In this document: positions 1-9,259 of the stretch, in pieces
How positions within the stretch are numbered: position 1 is the first letter of the stretch
How the letters are laid out: every line of letters begins with the position of its first letter
Source: Polychytrium aggregatum
Taxonomy: Eukaryota > Chytridiomycota > Chytridiomycetes > Polychytriales
DNA length: 64,000 nucleotides
Assembly: GCF_025602895.1 (NCBI RefSeq)
Contig: NW_026516329.1
Location: 1 to 64,000, forward strand
Reading direction: 5' to 3'
Notes under the pieces: model-generated
Database searches by the model: none
Told to the model about the DNA's origin: nothing
Seen by the model: the letters and a program-made list of their open reading frames with translations, nothing else
Position numbers and translations under genes: made by a program

Positions 1-481
1 GACTCTAACAGCAAGAGTCCTAATGCAAGACTCGAACGTAGGGAGAGGAGCGGGGACTGGACTGGGACACAGAGTGTCAAGTGTGAAGCCAAAGTTTTAT
101 TCTAGATCCAAGGCTTAGGATACTAAAAATACAAAGTGGCAAGACGAAGGCAAAAGACAGAGGCTGGTCGGAGGACTATTTATGCGAGCGCCAAGGATCG
201 ACGCTGCAGAGCGAGGGGGGCAGGAGCGAAGCAGCGGCGGGGAGGGCGAAGCAGCGAGCGAAGCAGGTGGCGGCCGTGACTCGGGATCCGTGAGTCAGCG
301 GGCGTCAGTGGCGGCGGCATGGCGGCGCCAAGGCGTCAGGCGGCGTCGAGGCGGCGTCGTGGGCGTATCCCATGACCAACAGCAAGGAAGCGGGAACGGG
401 ACACAGACAGCGCGCGTGCTGGCGGTAAGACAACAAGGCAGCACAGCGCGGGAAACAAACAAACAGAAGGAAGGGAAAGCA

Positions 482-1417
482 CTAAGGCAGGCAAACAGAA
501 AGGAAAGGGCAAGGGTAAAGGAAGGAAGAGGGCAAAGGCAGAGGGTGTTCATGACAGAGACCCTCTGCGAGACGGCGGTCTTTCTCTTCTCGGGTGAGCG
601 GCGCCTTCGGAAGCATGTGGATGGCATCCACTTGCATGGCTTCGTGGTTGGTGGCATCTGGGGCAGGGGCGTTGCTTGATTGGCGGTAGCCACTGTAGTT
701 ATGGGTGGAGAGTTCCTTTTCCATCCGGCGAGAATTTTGGCGCTTGTCGAGGCCAATGCAGAGTCTGGACAAGTCCTCCAAGTTCTCTGGGACCACCAAG
801 GTTTGGGCCAAGGCATCCTTGATGGAATCGTTGAGGCCGTCGTGGTAGTGCTGGAGGAGGGCCACGTCGTTGTACCCGGACTCGAGCGCGAGTTGCTTGA
901 ACTGGGTTGTGTAGTTGACACACGACGTTCTGCCTTGCTTGAGGGTCTTGAGACGGGCTCTGGAGGTCCAGACCGCGTGCGGGTCTCCGAAGGTCGCCGA
1001 GAGGGACTCGAAGAAGTGGTCAAGGGTCACAGGAGGTTCGGGAAGCGTGCGAAACCACGCGAGAGCCTGGCCTGTGAGCAACGTGCTCACGTAGAGGACC
1101 TTGACAACTTCCTCCTGGAAACGCGACGGTTGTAGAGCGATGACGTTCTTCACGCCGGCAATGAAGTTCTCCAGGTCGCGAGCGACACCGGAGAATTTCT
1201 CAGGGCAAGGCACTTTGGGTTCCTTGGGCTGGGGTAGGACGGCCTGCGCGGCGGGAATTTGGTACTGAAGGTTTTGCTGCTGCAAGTGAAGTTGCTCTTG
1301 CTGCTGAAGCTGTTGCTGGAGTTGCTGCTGAAGCAAGGTGATTGCTTCCTGCTGTTGCTGGCACTGAGCGGTAAGCAAGGCAAGGTGATCAAGGAGGGCC
1401 TGGTTTGGGTCAGCCAT
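482..1417 (-). mobile_element. LTR-retrotransposon Gag fragment
   Basis: The 311-codon ORF starts with a Gln-rich coiled coil (residues about 17-55). A retrotransposon Gag core of the Ty3/gypsy type follows, with segments such as CPEKFSGVARDLENFI, QALAWFRTL and SRARLKTLKQG. In this family a CCHC zinc knuckle and then protease/RT come next. Here the protein reaches RRLAEGLC, where the first knuckle Cys would be, and then runs into unrelated Pro/Leu-rich sequence. No protease or RT is visible in the 480 bp that remain downstream. I read it as a truncated, non-autonomous or dead Gag. The coding direction points off the left edge of the window, so the rest could in principle lie outside, but the break at the knuckle argues for a relic. 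Confidence 0.75.
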
Positions 1418-1712
1418 GGCAAGTTGGGGAGTGAATTATTATGTCAGGAATTGGCGAGGGCAGGGCAGGGGAATCAAGGGCAGGGACAGGGGAGCTAGGA
1501 CGGGACGGGAACAGGGACAGACAAGGAGAGTGATAGTCGTTTATTAGAAGTGATAATTCACTAGCGTTCATCAGGAGGGGAGCGGGGTGGTCTATTTAAG
1601 TCTATGCCTACTCCCCCCCCCGCTCGCCCTTCGGAGAATATATTTAGTCTCCGATCCTATGTTTCCCACGGTCATGAATCATGACCATGTGGCCATGCAG
1701 GGTGGATCATGA
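1418..1712. other. Region upstream of gag, possible LTR or leader
   Basis: About 300 bp with no gene, lying just 5' of the Gag start on its strand. It contains a C-homopolymer run (about 1612-1622) and a short A/T-rich patch near 1636-1652. An LTR would be expected here, but I cannot find a matching second copy in the window, so LTR identity is only inferred from position. Confidence 0.3.
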
Positions 1713-2621
1713 GTGACGTGTCGCGCGACTGTCAGTCACGTTCATAACATTGATGATCGAGATCGGCTCTGGAGCTCCCTACCGGGAGTGATTGCTCGGA
1801 TGGGGAGGCTCCGACTGACTGGTCCTGAAGTGGACTCGGACCTTGGCTCTGAAGTCAGCTCAGTGTCAGACTACGACATTGACTTTGACTTCTTGGTAAG
1901 AACCGACCCAACGCCGAGACCAATCTGGGACGAGCTTGACGAACTGTCTCTCGATAGTGGAGGACACTACTGCTGGGACACTGACCAGAGTTTGGACTTA
2001 GTATCCCACTCCGATCATAGTGGGGACCTAGTGCCTCACTCTGACCTTGGTGGGGACTTAGTACCTCACTCCGACCAGAGTGTGGACTTAGTGCCCCACC
2101 ACCCCGAACCGAGCTCAGACCTTGCCTCGGGGTCGAACTGGGGAGGAACCTCAGAGTCAGTCTCAGAGTCTGGCTCAGAGTACTCCCCTGATGGCAACCA
2201 AGACTCCCTCCCGAACCGAGACCGAAACCGGGCCAGGGAGACGAATAGAAACATAGTCTCTGGCCTCGAAACCATAGAGGTTCCCACGCCCTCCCAAGGA
2301 CGAAGTACTGACCCGATCCCAGAGTCCGACGATGACTTGGGTCTGGGTCAGACCCCAGGATACGAGATAAATCCCGAGTACCCCTCCCACAGACAAATTC
2401 ACACTCCTTTGAGGGCAAGTCAAGACCCAACACCGCACAGCAAACCCTGGAGTGGGTTCGAGATGATACTAGAGAGGGACTTGGAGAAACCAGCCCCCGA
2501 CATCCCTGAGCGGGACTTGGAGACATGCGACTCCCTCTGGGAGTTATTAGAAGAAGTGTTCACCCGCATGGCTCGCCGTGTGGGCTGGAGAGTCGGCGAA
2601 GGCCGCAACAGGGGTGTATGA
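1713..2621 (+). CDS. Unrecognised acidic, repeat-bearing ORF (302 aa)
   Basis: I do not recognise this ORF. The protein is rich in Asp, Ser, Glu and Pro and has no membrane segment. Residues about 92-130 are imperfect tandem copies of a 12-residue unit (SHSDHSGDLVPH-like). Ser/Glu runs (SESVSESGSE) follow, and the C-terminus is a more ordered charged stretch containing DSLWELLEEVF. It lies between a Gag relic and a recombinase relic, so it may belong to a mobile element or be a chance open frame in repeat-rich DNA. The start codon is simply the first ATG. Confidence 0.3.
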   Translation: MTCRATVSHVHNIDDRDRLWSSLPGVIARMGRLRLTGPEVDSDLGSEVSSVSDYDIDFDFLVRTDPTPRPIWDELDELSLDSGGHYCWDTDQSLDLVSHSDHSGDLVPHSDLGGDLVPHSDQSVDLVPHHPEPSSDLASGSNWGGTSESVSESGSEYSPDGNQDSLPNRDRNRARETNRNIVSGLETIEVPTPSQGRSTDPIPESDDDLGLGQTPGYEINPEYPSHRQIHTPLRASQDPTPHSKPWSGFEMILERDLEKPAPDIPERDLETCDSLWELLEEVFTRMARRVGWRVGEGRNRGV

Positions 2622-2691
2622 GCGAGCTTGGCCACCCACTGCCGGGTATCCTGCGATGCTGATGGCCTATTGAATATTCTTGAATATACAA

Positions 2692-3303
2692 CTACCAAAA
2701 AAAAGCGGGGTATCGCTTCTGGTTCGAGAACCAGTTCTTGACAAAGTCTCGGACTGCTTCGTTGATGAAATCGGCAGCGACACCTGTCTGGCAGATCCAG
2801 TGGTCCTTGTCGTAGCAAGAAAGGACACCGACGCGCTGTCTCAGGTGCTCCAGGAGGACTGTCTTCTTCTTCTTGGGTGGATGAGGTTTCGGTGGCTCTG
2901 GAATCAGGATCTCGCCAAGGCGATTCTTCCACTTATTGTTGGGGTACTGCTTCTGGAGAGCATTGCTGGCAGCCATGTATGGCTCTCGCTCTCGTTTCCA
3001 GACTTGGAGTCGCTCGAGGTCTGCTTGCTGGTGGGATGAACTGACTCTGGCGTAACAAACTATGGACCTGGTTGTGATGGGCTGGGTGAGGCAGAAGACT
3101 CGCTCAATGTCCCGCACATTGGAGAGTCTGTGTCCGTTCTCGTTGGGGCGGATGTATCGCACTTTCCCAGCATCGGCCCACTTGGACAGGGTGGATGGGA
3201 CGAGGCCGAACTGCTTGGTGAGTTTGTGGATGGATATGTATTTTTCATCGCTCATGGAAGGCAGGGTTGTTGTCGATGCTGGCCCGTTCTTACCCTTGCC
3301 CAA
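2692..3303 (-). mobile_element. IS607-like HTH plus truncated serine recombinase
   Basis: The 203-aa ORF begins with a MerR/excisionase-type helix-turn-helix (residues about 20-70, YISIHKLTKQFGLVPSTLSKW and then a wing). The signature CYARVSSSHQQADLERLQ follows at 83-100. This is the N-terminus of small serine recombinases of the IS607 TnpA type; Arg86 and Ser88 match the invariant Arg and nucleophile Ser. The remaining recombinase core does not follow. The chain runs into a basic Pro/Lys linker (residues about 138-147) and a segment I cannot assign. IS607-type TnpA modules occur in eukaryotes next to, or fused with, Fanzor nucleases, and Fanzor tails are present at 55.6 and 59.9 kb of this window. 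Recombination activity is unlikely with so little of the catalytic domain left. It could instead be a DNA-binding N-terminus of a larger broken protein. Confidence 0.7.
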
Positions 3304-3541
3304 GAAAAAAAATCAGGCAGATTCGACACACTGATTGAACGGACGCCGGCCCGGACGACGAGGATACTATGTCGCAATTCAGGGTGGGCTCGTCCTCTTC
3401 CTATCACTGAGAGGGGCTTCATCGGACCTCCTTATTGATTCTTCAGGAGTCACAGTGATTGCATATCTGGCTTTGCGATTGCAGCTGGGATCAGCCGGAT
3501 CGCTGGAGCGTTGAGGTAGATCAGTCGTTGAGGAAGAAGTG
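3304..3541. other. Short intergenic spacer
   Basis: No gene is seen between the recombinase relic and the stop codon of the SAM-TIR-NACHT-WD40 gene. This is presumably its 3' UTR plus spacer. Confidence 0.5.
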
Positions 3542-6500
3542 TTAGATGAGTGGAGGAACGAGGGCGAGGAGTGGTGGGCTTACCAGGATGATGACGGGAC
3601 GGACAGGATTTATCTTGCTCATCACGAAAAATACACCGGATGGGGGAGTAAAGCAATGAGCCGAGCTGAAGAGGAGGAGTGGAATCTTGATGCGATGGCT
3701 GCCGTGGCGGATCCATTGGGGAGCGTTATCGATTCCGATCCACTGGGATGAAGAATTTGAGTCGGATGCGGCGATGAAGTTGGTGGGATTATAGTTGGAA
3801 GAAATCCACTGGTCACCACGGCGGACGAAACAAGTTCGACTATTATCCCAGGCCCAAATCTTGATCGGGTTGCCTTCGAATGAGATTGCCATGGAGTTCA
3901 TGTAGTTCGGGTGCCCCTCGAGGGTGTGCTTCACCTGGCCAGTGGTGGCATCCCACACCTTGATGGTCTTGTCACGAGAGCCAGAGACTACCCACTTGCC
4001 ATCAGGTGAGAATGCCACGGATGTCACAATATCTGTATGTTCCTCGAGAGTGTGCTTCAGTTGGCCCGCAGAAGCATCCCACACCTTGATGGTCTTGTCT
4101 GTCGAGCCAGAGGCTATCCACTCGCCATTGGGTGAGATCGCCACGGAGTTCACATTGTTTGTGTGTCCCTCGATGATGCGCTTCACCCGACCCGTGGCGG
4201 TATCCCATATTTTGATGGTCTTGTCACGGGAACCGGAGGCAATCCACTTGCCATCAGGTGAGAATGCCACCGATGTCACTCTCTCTGTGTGTTCCTCGAG
4301 AGTGTGCTTCACCTGGCCAGTCGAAATATCCCACACTTTGATGGTCTTGTCACCGGAGCCGGAGGCAATCCACCTGTCATCAGGTGAGAATGCCACGGAT
4401 GTCACAATATTGGTGTGTTCCTCGAGAGTGTGCTTCACCTGGCCCGTCGAAATATCCCACACCTTGATGGTCTTGTCAGTCGAGCCAGAGGCTATCCACT
4501 CGCCATTGGGTGAGATCGCCACGGAGTTCACATTGTTTGTGTGTCCCTCGATGATGCGCTTCACCCGACCCGTGGCGGTATCCCATATTTTGATGGTCTT
4601 GTCACGGGAACCGGAGGCAATCCACTTGCCATCAGGTGAGAATGTCAGGGAGTACACCCAGTATGTGTGTCCCTCAAGAGTGTGCTTCAACTGGCCAGTC
4701 ACGGCATCCCATACTTTGATCGTCTTGTCACGAGAGCCAGAGACTACCCACTTGCCATCAGGTGAGAATGCTGTAGATGTAGCGGTATCTGTGTGTCCCT
4801 CGAGGGTGTGCTTCAGCTGGCCAGTGGTGGCATCCCACACCTTGATCGTCTTGTCGTCGGAACCAGAGGCGATCCACTTGCCATCAGGTGAGATCGCCAC
4901 GGAGTTCACACTTTTCTCGTGTCCCTCGAGAGTGTGCTTCACCTGGCCAGTCGAAATATCCCACACCTTGATGGTGTTGTCACTAGAGCCAGAGGCAATC
5001 CACTCGCCATCTGATGAGATCGCCACAGAGTTCACATATCCTGTGTGTCCCTTGAGGTTGTACTTCCACTGGCCAGTAGCGGCACTCCACACTTTGATGG
5101 TCTTGTCGGAGGAGCCAGAGACAATCCACCTACCATCTGGCGAGATTGCCACAGAGTTCACTTCTTTTGTGTGTCTCTTGAGGGTGTGTTTCAACTGGCC
5201 AGTGATGATATCCCACACCTTGATCGTCCTGTCCTCGGAACCAGAGACAATCCACCTGCCATCGGGTGAGATCACTACGGAGTTCACACTATTTTCATGT
5301 CCATCGAGAGTATGCTTCAACTGGCCAGTGGCAGCATGCCACATTTTGATTGTCTTGTCACCGGAGCCGGAGACAATCCACTTGGCATCAAGTGAGATCG
5401 CCATCGAGTTCACTCCACCATCATGTCCGCTCATTGTCATCTCACACGGATCCCAGGTGGGTGCTGGACCGGCCGTGACCAGGAACGGGATCTTGTCCTC
5501 GAGTCGGTCGGCATATGTCTTGTAGATCGCCGTCTCCTTCGGTGTGAATGCAAACCCCGAGTTGTACACCTGTGGTGCACTCTTGATGATCGGATCGGCA
5601 AACTCGCGGATGAATCGATACGTGTCCTTGACCAGTTCCTTCGTGGTATCGTCGACGATGGTGCTGGGTGCCTTGTCAATCACTCCTCGCAGCACAGCCA
5701 GTTGCTCGGCAATCTCCTGAATACGGTGTGTGAGCGACCCACACTCGAGCCAGAAGAACACATGCGTCTTGACGAACCGAGTGAGCACCGCTGCAGCATC
5801 GACAGTCTCGGCCGACTGCCACACCGAACTCGACTCGGCCACTCCTTCCACACACCACACAAAGTGTGTGATCCAGTGGGCGACGCTGTATCGCAGCGAC
5901 GGTGTGATCTTGTCTGCGACCCTGTCCTCGAGGTCTGGGGTGTTGTCGTGAAAGTCGTAGATCTCGCAGATGTTGACCACTGGCTCGTGCGAGAGGATCA
6001 CTCCGAGACATCCCTGGGCAAACACCGTGTGGAACGAGCCCGACACATGCCATGGATGGCCAGCCGATGCGTCGCCGAGGAGATAGTCCGCCACCGACTT
6101 GTGGTTGAACTTGACTTCGGTGTTGGTGGACGGGCTGCCTCGGGGACCCAGTCCATTGGCGCCAGGATCGAGGACCAGACTGAGGCTCTTGAGACACTCG
6201 CAAACGACGCCGATCTCGAGTCCAAACACATCGGCGATGATCTGCGGGGTCAGGATCGACTGGGCCGTGGCGATGGCCGACACCACCGTGACCAACTCGG
6301 CCGGGTGGCTCGACTGCGAGTGGATCTTGGCGAATGTCTTGTGGTACAGCTGCCCGACATCGGCAGCGCTGTCGTTGATGTCCTTGATGGTGGTGAGTGT
6401 CACTGGGCCGTCCGTGGATGCTGCGTCGACGGTGTTGAGGATCAGGTTGATCCACACGAATGTCTTGGACTGGTCCAGCAGGATGGCGACTGCCTCGGTG

Positions 6501-8582
6501 CGGTCCAAGTCACTGAGAGTGTCATACACTCGCAGTCGGTGGCGGATGAACACCTCGAGGTCACGGATGTTCTCCTCGCTCGAGGGTTCGATTGTCTTGG
6601 TCGGGACTCCATCGAATGCTGCCTTGATGTCCTCCTCGGGTCGGGATGTCAGCAGCAGCTTGAACCACGGACGGGTCCTGCTCAGCTCGACAAAGCGCCA
6701 GGCAAGCAGACTGAGCAGCTGGTCGCGCGGAGAACACTCGTCCAGTCCATCCACCAGGATCATCACCGATCCCTTGGGTCTGTATTCGCCAATGGCTTCG
6801 AGTGGATCAGCAATCACGGCCTTGAACAGATCGTTGATGCTCATCTTGTCGAGATCGTCTTTCTTGTGGCCAGCCTCGAGCAGCTTGCGGCCGATCGGCG
6901 AGTACCACTTGCACAGACCGTATGCGATGGTGTTCAACACAACTCGTGGATCGCTCTTGCGAGTGTCGTTGTACCTGAGGAACAGCGCCGACACCAACTG
7001 TGCGTTTGCCTGGAGGATGTTGGCGATCTGGGCGGCGGCGACAGACTTGCCCACACCAGCAACGGCATTGACCCACAGGACAGTGTCGGTGGTGTCCTGG
7101 TTGACCCACTCGGTAGTCTGGTCGAACAGCCACTGGCGAGTGCCTTCGACAAACAGATGCTCAAGTGCTTGTCTGTCCAGGGTTGAGTCGATGGGACTGA
7201 GGAGGAGTCGCAGGGCGTGGTTCTCGTTGGCAGTGAGGACAGTCGATCCACTCGGCAGATAGGCTGGTACGGTGGCAACGAGGCTGGTTTTCTTCCAAGT
7301 CTCGCGGATCTCGGGGACGAGTCTGTGGATGTGTGAGTCAGCATCTAGATGGTCTGCATCAATGAACTGATGGATGAGACGGATGCCATCAGCAAGTCTT
7401 ACAGACACACTCACTTGGTGACGGCATAGTCGTCGGCGGCAATCAGCGCCTGCAGCTTGAGCAACTCCTCGAGAGTCTGGCGCACGGTGAGGGGAGGGCT
7501 GATCTGGTGCAGGTTGGAGGGACTTGCTCTGTGGCAGTGGATGGCATTGGGAAAGTCGTTTGTGTTGGGGAACCAGTCCCTGGTGTACTTGGTGCCGTCA
7601 ATCATCACACTTGACTTGATGAGGATCGGCAGGATCTGGACGGGCGAGCGGGTGTTCTGGGTCTCCTTCATCTGCTTCAGAGCCAGCTCAATCTGGGACA
7701 GGATCGTCGGTGAGTAGATGGCGAGTGGATGGTGCTGGACTGGATCGACGACTCTCACCTCGAGGAACTGGTTGTCGGGACGGGTGTTGGCATTCTTGGT
7801 TCTCTTGAGTCCAGCCTCGGAAAGGAGGAGCACAATGACCTTGGAGTTGGCCAGGCCGTTCATGAAACCATCCTCCCAGTCCAGTCCGTTCTCGAGACAG
7901 CGGGCGTCCAGGTAGACATGGGAGGGATGCTGCTCGCCGACACGACCAGCACTGAGGGCCGAGTGGAGTTTGACAGCAGTCACCTCCTCACTGGCCACAC
8001 GATAGCTGGATGGATGCAATATCGATGAGATGGATGCGAGATGGATGCGAGATGGATGCGAGATGGATGTGAATGGATCGTGGGCAACAACAATCGCCAC
8101 CAACAAACCTGATGAAGATGTCGTGGATATGGAAGCCGTTGGTGCAAGTCCACTCGGGATTGAGGACAGGCGGGTTGTATTCTCGCTCGTTGGCAGCAGG
8201 AGTGAGGGTCGAGGTAGAAATGGCAACGACTGGAGGGGCAGTGGGAGTTGTGGTGGCAAGTTGGTTGTGGTCCCGTTGGGCTCGATTGATCTTGGTGACG
8301 GCCCCTTCCTTCAGTCCAATTGCCCGCATACTCTCATCTGCCATATCCAGGATCTGGATGGGGATTGGTATCAGCCACCGGGCAGCGACCACACTCTACC
8401 ACCTCATCAGCACATACCGAGTCGATGGTGTCGTATTCGTTGTCCAGCAGACATTGCCTGTTTCTCTCCAGTCCATATCGTTTGAGGAAAGCGTCAAAGT
8501 CGTCTGTTCAGGGCAAGCCACCAGTCAGCTGCTGTGCAAGTGTCCACCATCCTGCCACGATGCGGCACTCACCTCCCGACAT
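3542..8582 (-). CDS. SAM-TIR-NACHT-WD40 NLR-like protein
   Basis: Spliced, about 1,548 aa. Inferred exons (minus strand): 8582-8573, 8503-8418, 8353-8109, 8005-7759, 7692-7415, 7322-3542; the lengths sum to a multiple of three. The protein begins with a SAM-like bundle (residues 3-65). A TIR domain follows (about 107-250): the splice at 8109/8005 creates HDIFISYR, then VYLDARCLENGLDWE and KVIVLLLSEAG. Next is a STAND/NACHT NTPase with Walker A GVGKS (about 378-382) and Walker B VMILVDGLDEC (about 475-485). A helical arm follows, then 13 WD40 repeats from about residue 920, the last one degenerate. TIR domains of the SARM1 type cleave NAD+; Glu198 (FLEIEL) fits the catalytic Glu. By analogy with fungal NWD/HET proteins the WD40 array would sense a ligand and oligomerise the NTPase. 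The gene is divergently paired with the kinase-Sel1 gene. The true C-terminus after the WD array is less certain. Confidence 0.9.
3910..5430 (-). repeat. WD40 coding repeat array (126-bp units)
   Basis: Twelve canonical 42-codon WD40 units plus a degenerate thirteenth, with consensus VNSVAISPDGKWIASGS and then DKTIKVWD. Units 7-8 and 10-11 (about 4,090-4,215 to 4,500-4,670) form a nearly identical two-unit block that occurs twice, which points to recent internal duplication or conversion. Most units end in GH or EH before the next blade. Confidence 0.9.
8029..8075. repeat. Short tandem repeat in TIR-gene intron
   Basis: Imperfect copies of the 10-11 bp unit GATGGATGCGA lie inside the 103-nt intron (8006-8108) that splits the TIR motif DIFISYR. 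Confidence 0.8.
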
Positions 8583-9259
8583 TGCAGAGTCCCAGGACAG
8601 GCGATGTCAATGGAAGGCAGATTGACAGAAGGCGAGGGGGAATGAGAAGGCAGGGAGACGCCACCAGTTTTGGGGAATCAACTTGCCAGCGAAGCCAAAT
8701 GGAGCCAGGGTGGATCCAGGTTGGAGCCGGGTGGCGATGCAATCAACTCTGGTCAATCCAGCACACAATCTCGCCTTTGACACTTCATCATCTTTCATGG
8801 GCCATCATGGCAGGGCACTGTGGTGTGGAAGCAAGGTGATGGTCTTGGAGTTCGGGGAGTCGGTAGGCTGTTCGGTGTCCTTGTGACGACATTGATCTCG
8901 GATTTGACCTTGACATCCTTCCGAGTGTGGGCAATGAGGACTGGCTGTTCGAAGCAGAGGTGGTTGCCAAGATAGATCCGGCAGGTCTGATATGGAATAT
9001 ATGAGCCACATACTTGGATGACAGGATGCGGCTTCGATTCCACATTCGATTTCATGATCGATTCATGTTCAATGACTGTGGCAGTGCATGAGGAACAACG
9101 ACTCCAGCCATCAAACAAACGAATCGAGCCAGATTTGTGTGTGTGATCTCGATAGCCAGTGTTTGGCTGGCCAGGGTTTAGTTCCCTCACCAAATCCTGC
9201 CCATCTCCATTTCCTGCTTGCCTCCCTGTCATCCTATCCAATTGTCTCCCATATTCACC
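8583..9259. promoter_or_regulatory. Divergent promoter region, pair 1
   Basis: 677 bp separate the start codons of the SAM-TIR-NACHT-WD40 gene (leftward) and the kinase-Sel1 gene (rightward). No coding exon is seen. The GTTTGGCTGGCCA motif at about 9161-9173 recurs upstream of the paralogous Sel1 gene (about 16131-16143), in the same position and orientation relative to the rightward gene. Confidence 0.55.

Noticed and set aside
1-480. Possible LTR pair between 1-180 and 1500-1700
   Set aside because: Both contain loosely similar A/G-rich text, but I could not align them as repeats, so no LTR is claimed.
3924-5525. 533-codon plus-strand open frame
   Set aside because: Antisense shadow of the WD40 repeat array; its periodicity equals the 126-bp WD40 unit and it has no domain of its own.
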